The notes under the pieces: model-generated
The model's database searches: none
What the model was told of the DNA's origin: nothing
What the model saw: the letters and a program-made list of their open reading frames with translations, nothing else
DNA from: Meloidogyne chitwoodi
Lineage: Eukaryota > Nematoda > Chromadorea > Rhabditida > Meloidogynidae
Reading direction: 5' to 3'
DNA length: 64,000 nucleotides
Assembly: GCA_015183035.1 (NCBI GenBank)
Contig: JACZZP010000004.1
Location: 1,116,001-1,180,000 of the forward strand
Made by a program: the position numbers and the translations under genes
Part shown: one piece after another, positions 1 through 10,731 of the stretch
Position numbering within the stretch: position 1 is the stretch's first letter
How the letters are laid out: every line of letters begins with the position of its first letter

Positions 1-74
1 AATAGTATAATGTAAATAAAAAATATTAAATTCGTTAACAATGTTTGTTTAAATTTTTTATATTAACTAATTAA

Positions 75-623
75 GGTAAATGTGTAGTTGGCGGTCCACC
101 TACGCGCCTTCTTTTTTATGCGCCAAAAAAATACTCTAGACTGACTTGATTGATATTGCCACAAGAAAAACCTTGATGTTAAGAAAAGTTATTAAAGATT
201 GAAGTTTGCTGGAAACACGTCAAACTTGGATCTATTGAAGTGTTTTTATTACTTCTTCATTTTTGGGCCCATGGCTGGTTGGTCTTGGCAAAAAGTTGGA
301 TCTAATCATTGAAATTTACTCTAATGTGTGGAAGGTATTTTGTCTGGTGGTGTTTTGTCGATCAATGGAAATCATAAATTAGAGAATAAATTTCAATGAA
401 TAGATCCAACTTTTTGCCAAGACCAACCAGCCATGGGCCCAAAAATGAAGAAGTAATAAAACACTCCTAATAGAGATTGAAACGTAGACAAAATTAAAAA
501 ATCAAATTTAACTCGCTTTTTACACATCTTTTCTTGTGGCAATATCAATCAAGTCAGTCTAGAGTATTTTTTTGGCGCATAAAAAAGAAGGCGCGTAGGT
601 GGACCGCCAACTACACATTTACC
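75..623. mobile_element. Foldback (Mutator-like) non-autonomous transposon, 9-bp TSD
   Basis: The outer arms (about 75-175 and 530-623) are reverse complements beginning GGTAAATGTGTAGTTGG. A second, nested inverted pair lies at about 237-335 and 378-470, so nearly the whole 549 bp can fold back on itself. A perfect 9-bp duplication ACTAATTAA flanks it at 66-74 and 624-632. Long terminal inverted repeats with 9-bp duplications are typical of Mutator-like elements. No transposase reading frame is present, so it must be mobilised in trans. Part of the inner arm resembles the middle of the element at 60029-60667. Confidence 0.85.
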
Positions 624-1742
624 ACTAATTAAATACAAACTATAATTAAACTAATAAAGTATAATTTGTGTTAATAATTCTAAACAATTTAAATTAACTA
701 ATTAACTTTGTTGGTATCAATTTAATTTTATTTTTTAAAGTTTATTTTATGTCCGTATACTTGGAAAAGTATATGAGTGAATAAAAATGAACTATCAGAT
801 TCTCCGGGAGGAATTTTCCGGTAATCAAATAATTTGATAAAAATTTATGTTGTTGCATTATTATAAAAATGTATGAAATATACCTATAGGTATGTAAAAA
901 TATATACATATATTAATTAAAAATATATAAATTAAAAAATAATAATAATAAAGATATATTTAAATAAATAAAAAATTAAATAACAATTAGGAAAAATTTA
1001 TTACTTTGTTTACTGTTAAAAAAATAATAAAAGTAATAAAACTTGTTTAGTATAAAATACTTTTAAGAAAAATAAAAGGATAAAATATAAAAAAGGCAAC
1101 AATTGGTTGTTGCCAAAAATAATTCTTAATTCATGGAGTAATTCGTTTGGTTTGTTCCGAAGAAAAAACATAACGAATTTTCAAGTAAACAAATAGGCGA
1201 TTATCATGCATTTAATAAGAATTAAAAGAAAATAAACATTTACCAAGAACGTCTTTAAGAAATTAATTTTTTAATTAGAATTTGATTTTATTTGAATTTT
1301 TCTTTTTACTTTTTGATTTATATTTTTAGATTAAAAATATTAAAAACTTTTTAAAAAATCCCGTCTTTATTTTGTATTATTTAAACCCTAGCATCTTTCT
1401 TTATGAATTAAGTTTAGCTAATCCCAAAATATCAATAATTGTAATTTTTTTAATAAAATTAATTGAACTTCACATTTAAATTAAGAAAATTTATTTTTTA
1501 GTTAATTTGCCTTTAAAATAAAAATTTTTTTAAATAAAATGATATTTAATTAATTAAAAAGTTACTAAATAAAGAGATAAACTCGGGAAAAGCTATGTTT
1601 GTTACCGATTTCAAATTTTTTGAAAATTCTGATCTAAAGAATAACCCCTTCAGATAGAAAAGGATTCTGATATTGCTTAATCCTAGGTATAATTATAAAA
1701 AATAATTTAAAAAATAAAATTTTTATTAAAATAAAATATTAT
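624..1742. other. AT-rich intergenic stretch
   Basis: No supportable gene was found. Short less AT-rich islands occur near 740-830 and 1570-1690, without a recognisable RNA or coding signal. The stretch ends at the retrotransposon target-site copy ATTAT (1738-1742). Confidence 0.5.
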
Positions 1743-1971
1743 TGTTGTATCTTTAGTTTTCTAACTAAAGATAGTGTCCGAGATACTGAAAGTCGACGAG
1801 CAACAAAGCAAGAGTTTATCACGTAGAGAAATACAATGAAGGTTGAAGAATGGGTAGAAGTGTAGAGGTTGACGAGAACTAACTCACTGACTGGTTTATT
1901 ATGGGTGCTTATATAGTATGAATACTAGACCGTTAGAAGTGTCTATAAAAGACCACTATTCATATACAACA
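1743..1971 (-). repeat. 3' LTR of the gag-only retrotransposon
   Basis: This 229-bp direct repeat reads the same as 4149-4377, bounded by TGTTGTATC on the left and TACAACA on the right. It lies downstream of the gag frame in the minus orientation. Confidence 0.93.
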
Positions 1972-1989
1972 CCTCCCCCCTTTAAAAGG
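1972..1989 (-). promoter_or_regulatory. Polypurine tract
   Basis: Read on the minus strand, the bases next to the 3' LTR are AAAGGGGGGAGG, a standard plus-strand DNA primer site for LTR retroelements. This independently confirms the minus orientation. Confidence 0.85.
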
Positions 1990-2018
1990 TTCAGGGAACA
2001 CTAAAGGCATCCAGGCCT

Positions 2019-3914
2019 TTACAATACGGTCTCACTCATAAGCACCAACACTAACAATAACACTACCAGTCCAACAAAGGAAAAATTACAAACAAAAGTG
2101 GGACAATGGGGAATAAAAATTTTATCACAAGGAGGAATTTTATTATGATCTCTCGTCATCATGTCTAACATCATCTCAACGTCATTCTTTTGATGTTCTT
2201 CTCCTTCTGGCATCTTGTCCTTGTTGTCTTCCTTGTCCTTGATCACAGAGCTGCCACTTTGAACGAAGCTGCTGCCAATTTGATCCTGACTTCCACTTTT
2301 GTTGTTGTTGTTTCCTTTGTCCATACTGCTGCCACTTATACTTTTGTCCGGCGCAGTTTTCTTCTTGTTGATGTTCAATTTTGACAATCCATAATTCACT
2401 ATGCGCTTTTCTTCATTCCAAATATCCTTGCGCATTTCTTTACACTTTCTGGTCACAATACAATTCAATACTGGAACTTTCACCTTCCAGCAATTCTTGA
2501 AATGTTTAATTACTTCACCATGAAGCCACTCAATTTTACCAGAATGCTTGTTGGTATTCTTCACTTTCACTTTTGTTCCACTAGGAAATGGATTTCCTTT
2601 GATTGGTTCACTTTTCTTCTTAAAGATCGGAGACATCTTTTTGAAGAAATTTTTACTCGGAATTTGTTTGACTTCTTTTAATTTCTTTATGGCTGGAAGG
2701 CCAAATAAGCAAATGTCACTATCCACTACATGCATTACAGTTGTCAATTCAATATTTTCTACTTCTAATCTGCATGTCCATTTGCCAACTAAGTCAAAAC
2801 TTGCACCACTAATTCCAATTCCTTTATAGGAGACTTTCTCCAATTTAGGACAGCCAATCAATTTCCATATTTCTGGTGTAATACAATTGATCTGCGACGC
2901 TGTGTCTTCAATAAAAGCAATTTTATGTCCAGCGATTTTAATGTCCTTTTTGATCCATTCTTCTCGATTCACCATTTTATCATTCCCAACAATGTCCAAA
3001 ACGGCACAGAATGGTTTATCTGAATTAGAGAAATAATTTCTCTTCACTTTTGGCCGAAAAGACTTACGTCTTAATCCACTAGGACAATTTTTCGCAATAT
3101 GCCCAATTTGCTGGCATGCATAGCACTTCACTTGGTTTTTTGACCATGGCTTCTTTTGAACTTCACTATTGTTTTGGACACTTTTCACTTTTTCAAACAC
3201 TTTAGCCTCAGCCTTTAATGCCATAAAAGCTCTACACTCTTCAAGAAGTTCTTTCAGAGTCACTTGAATGCCATTTTCACTTTTCGAATCAATTAACTTC
3301 ATTGCCATTTGTCTGAGAGGACCATTCTCATTAGGCCAACCTGAAATAAAAATTAATATTTTTATTTCCTCAATACTAAGAGCCATCTGAGCTCTTTCAC
3401 AATTGGCATTCACTTTACTCCCAAACTCTAGAATATCTTCGAGCTGGCTACACTTCATATTTAGGGCTTCGAAGCGCTTGATCAACTTGGACCGGGGGTC
3501 CTTGAACTCTTTACTAAGTTCACTCACTAAGTTTTCAAACTTCATTTCACTCAACTTTACTGGCAGCATCTTTCGCTCAATCTGGGCATACTCACTTGAC
3601 CCCAATTTACTCAATAACAATCTCACTTTAGAGGTTTCTGGAAGGGACTTTCCTTCCACCTCAAAGTATGAGCGATGCTTTCCATACCAGCTTTCAAAAT
3701 TCGTTCCTGATTCATTATCAAAAATGAACTCACTAATTAACGGCACAAGGCTTCCGTACAGTGTTGCTTCACTTTTCTGATTGTCACTCGGCTCACTTTT
3801 CACTTTTAATTGCTCCAGCATCTTTTCGAATAATTCCTGCTGAGCCAATAATAGCCGTTCAATTGAAGATTCCTTCATTTTTGCCACTAACAATCTAAAG
3901 TTTTCACTGTACAC
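2019..3914 (-). CDS. Gag-like polyprotein with zinc knuckle and aspartic-protease-like region
   Basis: An uninterrupted 631-residue frame fills almost the whole interior of the LTR element. Residues 1-250 look like a retrotransposon Gag capsid region, with a WYGKHRSYF segment near residue 76 that fits the nematode Ty3/gypsy or Bel/Pao style. A CX2CX4HX4C zinc knuckle (CYACQQIGHIAKNC) lies near residues 264-277. Around residue 336 the motif EDTASQ resembles the DT(G/A)S active site of retroviral-type aspartic proteases, followed by a fold-like LFGLPAI segment. A Lys-rich region around residues 440-490 recalls the end of an integrase, and the last about 25 residues are strongly hydrophobic. Polymerase domains are missing. 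The intact frame suggests selection or a very young copy. The start is the first ATG after the leader; family assignment is uncertain. Confidence 0.88.
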   Translation of the reverse strand: MYSENFRLLVAKMKESSIERLLLAQQELFEKMLEQLKVKSEPSDNQKSEATLYGSLVPLISEFIFDNESGTNFESWYGKHRSYFEVEGKSLPETSKVRLLLSKLGSSEYAQIERKMLPVKLSEMKFENLVSELSKEFKDPRSKLIKRFEALNMKCSQLEDILEFGSKVNANCERAQMALSIEEIKILIFISGWPNENGPLRQMAMKLIDSKSENGIQVTLKELLEECRAFMALKAEAKVFEKVKSVQNNSEVQKKPWSKNQVKCYACQQIGHIAKNCPSGLRRKSFRPKVKRNYFSNSDKPFCAVLDIVGNDKMVNREEWIKKDIKIAGHKIAFIEDTASQINCITPEIWKLIGCPKLEKVSYKGIGISGASFDLVGKWTCRLEVENIELTTVMHVVDSDICLFGLPAIKKLKEVKQIPSKNFFKKMSPIFKKKSEPIKGNPFPSGTKVKVKNTNKHSGKIEWLHGEVIKHFKNCWKVKVPVLNCIVTRKCKEMRKDIWNEEKRIVNYGLSKLNINKKKTAPDKSISGSSMDKGNNNNKSGSQDQIGSSFVQSGSSVIKDKEDNKDKMPEGEEHQKNDVEMMLDMMTRDHNKIPPCDKIFIPHCPTFVCNFSFVGLVVLLLVLVLMSETVL

Positions 3915-4129
3915 TAAGCAAAATTTGCTTTAATAATACTTGCCTTTAATCTCACTAAGCGTTTGACAATGGTCACACTAACGCTTTTGGTGCCTCTTTA
4001 CTGTTGCTTTTGTCGACTGTCGAAGTGTTGACGAGCTGGATGGGCTTGTCGCACTAAGGTTCGTAGTCGAGATTTTTGCTGCTCAGGTTCGTTGAAGACT
4101 GGAGACCTGCGCTAATTTGTTGTAGACGA

Positions 4130-4146
4130 GCTGTCGACCGCGCCAA
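4130..4146 (-). promoter_or_regulatory. Primer-binding-like site of the LTR element
   Basis: Immediately inside the 5' LTR the minus strand reads TTGGCGCGGTCGACAG. The TGG matches the complement of a tRNA CCA end, two or three bases from the LTR edge as expected. The priming tRNA was not identified. Confidence 0.6.
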
Positions 4147-4148
4147 TT

Positions 4149-4377
4149 TGTTGTATCTTTAGTTTTCTAACTAAAGATAGTGTCCGAGATACTGAAAGTC
4201 GACGAGCAACAAAGCAAGAGTTTATCACGTAGAGAAATACAATGAAGGTTGAAGAATGGGTAGAAGTGTAGAGGTTGACGAGAACTAACTCACTGACTGG
4301 TTTATTATGGGTGCTTATATAGTATGAATACTAGACCGTTAGAAGTGTCTATAAAAGACCACTATTCATATACAACA
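4149..4377 (-). repeat. 5' LTR of the gag-only retrotransposon
   Basis: This is the second 229-bp LTR copy. It precedes the gag frame in the minus orientation and reads the same as 1743-1971. It contains a TATATAG stretch that could serve as a promoter element. Confidence 0.93.
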
Positions 4378-4597
4378 ATTATAATTAATATCACGCGAGA
4401 TTAAAATTAAAAAAAATTTTAATATAATAAAATTAAATAAATGCAATAAATATATTTATTTAATTTTAATAAAAATTCTATTTATTTATTGCAAATAAAT
4501 AAATATTCTGATTTTTATTAATAATTTTATGATAATTCTATAGACTAGAAAAATTAATTATTTTTTAACTCGTAAAATAAAATTAAAAAAAATAATA

Positions 4598-7500
4598 TTA
4601 AAAAATTTCATCTTTTATTTTCATATTAGTTAAGGAAGAACAAGAATCTAAGCAATCCTTAATTGATGGAAAAAAGCATTCTTCTGGTATTTTTTCAAAA
4701 AGAGAACAATTATGGAAGACTTTTAAAATTGAATCTAAAATAAAATAAATTTTTTTTAATTTTAACAAAAATATTAGAAGATAAGAGAGTTAAAGTATTA
4801 TTAGATTTAGTTTTGAACTAACAATACTCCAAACTTGATAAAAAGGTTTTGATTTTCCCATGTCTTTTGAATCTTTTTTATTTAAAAAAATATTTTAAAA
4901 AATTAATTTTTCTAACCAGAAAATGAAGCAAATTTAATAAAAATATTAATTCTTTTAGCATTTAAATATATTTCAATAAGAGAATCTATTCCAGAAGCAT
5001 CAATATGTGAAATAACAGAACAATCCAATATTAATGTTCCTTTACTTTTTATTAAATTATTTGATGAAAGAGAAGTTGAAGAAGAAGAAGTATTATTTAA
5101 ACAATTATTTTCAATTTTATTAAGTTGAAAAAATTCATTAGAGACGAATTTCTAAAAAAAATAATTATTTTTTTTAAATATTTATAAGAAAATTTTATGG
5201 AAATATTAAAATTATTTTTAAATTGTTTTTTAATAATTTATTTTTTATTAGATTTCATATAAAAATTAAAAATATTTAATTATTAAATTTAAGTAACAAT
5301 TTCTTAAATTATAAAAATTTCTTTATATTTTTTGACATAATTTAATTTGGTAAATTAACTTTTCTCTAAAGTATTATTTTATAAATTAAAAAAATAAATT
5401 TATAATAAAATATTCCTTTTTATTACCTTTTCCTCTTTTTCATTAATTTTAATATTATTATTATCATCATCATTTAAAGAAGTATTTTTTAACATTTTTT
5501 GACAAATTTCATTAACAGAATCTATTAATTTAGAAGAATTTCCAAAATGTAAGGGTGACTCAAATCTCCAAATTTGAGCATTAATTTTCATTCCTGGATC
5601 AATTAAAGCTAATAAAAATATTAAAAATATTTAAATTAAAAACAAACAATTATATAAATTTAAAGGCCTAAAAATTCCATTTAATTCATCACTACCAATT
5701 CTTGTAAATTTTGGCCTAAATAAATATATAAATATTTTAAAAAAATAAAATACCATTGTTCTTTAAGTATAATTGATAATATTGAAAAAAATAGTGAAAT
5801 AATAAGTCCATAAGTTATATTAAGAAATGCAGTAGATAAGAAAGCAATTATCCAAATTAACTAAAAATTTAAAAAATTTAAATTTAAAAGAATTACAAAA
5901 TCAAAAATATTAATTCTCCAAAGCCTTGGTAATTCTTTAAATTGAAGAAAAAGAGGTTTAAGGCTAACAACTACAATACAACCAAGAATAGCAATTGGAA
6001 GTGATTCAAGTAAAGGTCCAATCCAAATAATAACTATTAACAATAAAATACTTGAAAAAAGTGCATGAAGCTAAAAAATAAATTAATTAAAAAAATTATT
6101 AAAAATTAATAGGATTTTTATCTAAAAAAAGATTTATGATTTAATTTTTCATTAAATATTTTTAATTTCTAGTAAATTAATTTTCTAAAGCACCCACATT
6201 TTCAATTAATTTAAATTAAAAATTTTAATTAAAAATTTAAAATATTTAATTTTTTATTTTATTTAATAAATGAAATATTTTTGATAATTAAAAGCTTAAA
6301 TTGATTATTATAATTATTTCATTAAAAAAATAAATATAAATAAATATATACTTGTGTTTTAGCTCCAGTAATTTCACATAAAGAAGATCTAGAAAGTGAA
6401 GCACCAAAAGGAAAAACAGGAAAAAAAGAAGACAATATAGAACACATACTTAAAGCATATAATTCTTGATTAGCATTTAATTTATATTTATGCTTTTTAG
6501 CAAACATTTTGCCAAGAGAATAAAGGAAAGCATAACAAATTATTGAAATAGTTAAAGCATCTAGCCAAATATATTTTAAAATTGATAAAAGAGGAAAAGA
6601 ATAATTTGGCATTCTTTTTTAAAAATAAATAAATAAATATTTAAGATAAGTATAATATAATTTTACCCTTGAGGAACATTTTCAACAATATTAACTCCAT
6701 AATTATTTTTTAGTCCAATCATTGCTGAAAAAATTATTGCTGCAATTACCTTTAAAAAAATAATAATTTAATTTAAAATATATATTTTTACCAATAAAAG
6801 TTCTAAAGGAAGAGGTATTTTAAATTGTTTTTTAAATATTGGATTAATCCAATCTCTACCAATAGTTAAAAATAAAAGACCAAAAGCGGAGATGCCAACA
6901 GTAAATATATTAACTTTTGAAACAGAAAATAATAAATCTCTCCACATCTAAATAAAAATATTAAATAAATTTTAAAAAATAATTTACAAATAAAACAAGT
7001 CCTGGACCTCCATAACTTTTTATTTTAATACCAATTAATTTATCTAATTGTGAAGTGAGTACATGAACAGCTGCCCCAGTAGTAAAACCAGAAATTAAAG
7101 AATCAGAAATATAATTAGTTATAAATGAAAGTTTAAATATAGCCATTAATAACTAATAAAAATATTAAAATAATAGAGAATTTAGAATATTTTAAATAAT
7201 TAGTTTAAAATTAGTAGTAGTAATTTAATAAAAATTAATAAATTAATTATTTTTTAAATTTACCTGAAAAATTCCAACTCCAAAAGTTAAAGCACTTGTT
7301 AAAACTAAAGGATTTAATTGTTCTCCATTAATAATTAAAACATTAGTATTATTATTATTTCCATTTTCAGGAATTAGTTGAGAACGTAAATTACCTACCA
7401 TCATACTAGCAACAGCAAAAGTTCCTCAATAAAAATTTTAAAATATTTTAAAAAATTAAAAATATATTTTTTAAAGAAAAAAAGAAAAGAAACCAATAGA

Positions 7501-8093
7501 AACATGTGGAGATGTACCAAAAAATATATAGAAAAAGGCAGGAAAAAAGCAGGAATATAAACCATAGACTGGGGCTACTTTTGCTAAAGTTGCATATGCC
7601 ATACCTAAAAATAAATAAATATAAATAATTATTTAAAAAAAAAAGGATTTAAGAAAATTTTTAAAAATATTAGTTTGATATTCAAAAATATATTTTTTTA
7701 TTAATTATTTATTTTTTAAATATTTTTGTCTTTTTTTCTTATTTAAATAATCTTTTTAATTTAAAATATATTTATTTATTTATTTAAAACCTTGTGGAAC
7801 AACCATAATACCAACAGTTAATCCAGTAATTATATCACATTGCAAATATTTTCTTAATTTATAATTTGGTAACCAATTAAGAATTGGTAAAATATTAAAA
7901 ATTCCTTTTTTAATATTTTCTTTTTTTAAACATTTTGTATATTTAAAATTTTGAAGTAAAGGATCTAATTTTGAATTTAATATTTTTTGATTTTGTTTGG
8001 ATCTAGCAATATGACCATATTTTAATTCAAATTCTGCCTAAAATATAATTATGTTTTTTTTAATTTTATTTTTAATATTATTACCTGGTTCAT
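4598..8093 (-). CDS. SulP/SLC26-family anion transporter, multi-exon
   Basis: A plasma-membrane anion exchanger or sulfate transporter is encoded in at least 12 short exons. Visible family features, in order: start ATG 8091-8093 with a three-codon first exon; a cytosolic N-terminus ending in [17 protein letters not shown] (exon 7791-8037), the usual entry to the first membrane span; [15 protein letters not shown] with [10 protein letters not shown] (7494-7604); [17 protein letters not shown] and SQLDKLIG (6988-7152); NQELYAL, then [16 protein letters not shown] and GAKTQ (6352-6613); and [18 protein letters not shown] (5897-6070). A C-terminal STAS domain carries [20 protein letters not shown] near 4960-5040. 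The stop is at 4598-4600. Splice sites I checked are GT-AG with consistent phase; the junction between about 5640 and 5700 is not firmly resolved. No lesion was seen. Confidence 0.93.
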
Positions 8094-10004
8094 TCTTTTT
8101 TTTCCTTTTTTAAATAATTAAAAATTAATGTTGATAATAAAATAATTGTGTAATTATAACCCAAACCAATTAAATGAATAATAAATAAATTTAAAAAAAT
8201 GATATTTTATTTTTAATCAACAATAAAAAAATTGAAAGTTTTTTTTAAAATAATGAGCAATTTAAATTAATCATTAAAATGAAATGGACAAAAAAAGTAA
8301 AAATAAAAATGGATAAAGAATATTTAATAAAAGAGAAATAAATATATTTTTATAAAAAAAGAAAAGAAGAGGGGAATCATCGATTAAAAATTTTTTTATT
8401 TATGGCAACCTTTTTATTAATCTGCTAATTTTTATATTTTAAAAATTGTTTGACAATATTTTTAGAGAATTTTAATTAATTTTTTTATTTTTAAAGAAGA
8501 ATAAATAAATAATATAAAATTAAAAATAATAAAAAACATAAAATATATTCTTTTAAAAATTAAAAAAAAATCTGTTTTGGTAAAGAAAATTTGTTTAATA
8601 TTTTTTATTAAAAAATAAGAGATATATTTAAATGTTTTTTAAATATAATTAGTTAAATTGAAAGTTTTTTAAAATTTCTAAAATAATTTTATTTAATTCT
8701 CAGAAATAAAAAAGAGAAAAAAATCAAACAATTCTACGAAATGATTAATTTAAAATATATTTTGTTAAATTTTAAATCTTTTTTTTTATTTTTTTTTAAA
8801 ATATTTTTTCTTACTTTATAATTAAAAAAAAATTAAATAATAAATTCTTTCAATGATTTTATTTTTTAAAAAAGTACTTAAAGATAAGAAAGAAAATAAA
8901 AAATCACTTTAAAAAATGACGATTCATCAAAAAATCAAATAAAATAAAAAACAATTAAAATAATTAATTATTATTTTAAAAGAATTTTTGAGTAGAGATT
9001 ATTTTATTTAAATTAATTTAAATAAATATATATAAATAATTTATTTTATAAAAATTATTTAATTAAAATGAAACTTTTTTTTAGTGTAATTTAAATTTTT
9101 TATTTTTAGTTTTAAATAATTTACTAAAAGAAATTGATAATTTTTTTGTTGATTAGAAAATAATAAATAAATTAATTAATTAAAAATTACATAAAATATA
9201 AAATTAATTTAAAAAAGAAATATTTTTTGTCAAAATAAATTTTATAAAAGTTAAAATTCAAAAGATATAATAAAATAATTAATTAATTATATTTACATCA
9301 TATAAATTTGGCGAAAAAGAAAAGGTTACATTATTACTTACATACCTATATAATTTATTTTATTTTATTTTAGATGTTTTTATTTAATTTTTTTTAATAA
9401 ATGTCATTTACATCTATTTATTAAATAATAATATCTGAAAAATAAAATTTACAAACTTTAAAATATAAAATTAATTTAATCTTTTTTTTAAATAGTGTAA
9501 GGCGGAAAAATTACCTTAAAAAGATATTAAAATGTAAATAAATCTTTCATACTTTCTCTTATTCCAGCAAGAAGAAAATGCGTATTGCGTATTTTTGTTG
9601 TTTTTTTTTTGAATTTTTGAGTATTTTTGTTTTCTTCTAAAATTTATTTAAAAATTTTAAAAATTAACGTTGAAAATGTGAATTTTTAGCAACTAGATTG
9701 CTTAAATTTTAAAAATTTTTCGCTTGTGGCGCTGAAAAATAAATTTTGGCAACTGAAGTACATTAATTTCCAAAAATTTTTGCCTGCGGTGCGTCAAATC
9801 ACCAACCAAAATGAAGTTTAATTATGATTTTTCTTCCGCAGAATTTTACAAGATCATAATTTCCAATAATAAATTGTTAAAATCTATTGTTAATAGCGAA
9901 AAATACGAACATTAATAAAAATTTTCTATAATAATAATAAACATTTTATTATTGTGTATTTTTTACGGTCATGTTGATTATTTTTTATTTTTTCATCTGG
10001 CAGC
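8094..10004. other. Long AT-rich intergenic region with degenerate repeat modules
   Basis: From 8094 to about 9640 I see only AT-rich, low-complexity DNA with no credible exon. It includes the upstream region of the SulP gene. Repeat modules begin near 9667. Confidence 0.5.
9678..9798 (+). repeat. Two copies of a ~60-bp GCCTGCGGCGC-type module
   Basis: Two adjacent units each run from TTTTNGCAACT through an AT-rich spacer to TTTTTCGCTTGTGGCGC or TTTTTGCCTGCGGTGCG. Related units occur at about 10090-10165, 42830-42905 and, inverted, 18330-18425. Confidence 0.6.
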
Positions 10005-10613
10005 TCTGTGCTAGACTATAACTCTAAACTGAATGGAGGTTCGATTCCTTTATAATATACTTTAGTAACTAATTAATAAAATTAAATTTTCGACTGCGGC
10101 GCATAAAAGGTGAATTTTTGGCAACTAGAGATCAATAACTTTTTAAAATTTTCGCCTGCGGCGCTAGCCTTAATCTTTAAAAGTTCACGCAAATCCGATC
10201 TGGCATATCCATTAACCCAGGACATCCTGATATAAATGCACCTGCAATAAAAGACAAAAAAAAAATTAATTTTTTAATTATTTATAGTATTCTTTTTAAC
10301 CGGCGGTAAACCGTAATTTTCAATAATATCCTATTGTATACTTGTTCTAACAATCCGTTAACCGGAGGGACATGTTATTAATCGGACTTGATATACTCTA
10401 AATATAAAGAGAAGATTTAAAGATACATATTTAATAAAATTGATATAATATTTTGAAAATTAATAGATATCAATGTAGATTTTAAATTTTTATAAAGTCT
10501 CGGTTAGTCTCGGATCTCGGGCCAAAATTTGGGTATCGGTCTCGATCTCGGTTTTGTCAGTCTCGGTCAACACGGTATCGGTTTTTCCCAAAAGTCTCGG
10601 TCTCGTCCTACTC
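10005..10613 (+). repeat. Partial copy of the repeat found at 42358-43383, with tRNA-like segment
   Basis: This segment aligns by eye with about 42740-43383. Both contain AACTCTAAACTG, a B-box-like GGTTCGATTCC, the GCCTGCGGCGC module, AACCCAGGACATCC and an ending rich in TCTCGGTCTCG. The right end ACTCT agrees with the terminus of the complete copy. The matching left terminus is not present, so this copy is truncated or diverged on that side. Confidence 0.75.
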
Positions 10614-10731
10614 TACTTTAAAGTTAAATTTATTAAATAATTATAAAAGCATCCAAATAATATAAAAAGTACAAAAATTACCAAAAATTAAAATTATTTT
10701 TGAATAAAATATATTTATTAAAATATTTTTT

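Larger units (their letters stand above)
1743..4377 (-). mobile_element. Short LTR retrotransposon carrying only gag and a protease-like region
   Basis: Two 229-bp LTRs (1743-1971 and 4149-4377) read identically by eye, with TG...CA ends, and are flanked by a 5-bp duplication ATTAT (1738-1742 and 4378-4382). On the minus strand the 5' LTR is followed by a TGG-starting primer-binding-like site, then one 631-codon frame, then a purine-rich polypurine tract directly before the 3' LTR. No reverse transcriptase, RNase H or complete integrase is encoded in the 2.6 kb. It is therefore a non-autonomous element comparable to the gag-bearing terminal-repeat elements known from plants. Identical LTRs imply a very recent insertion. 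Confidence 0.93.
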
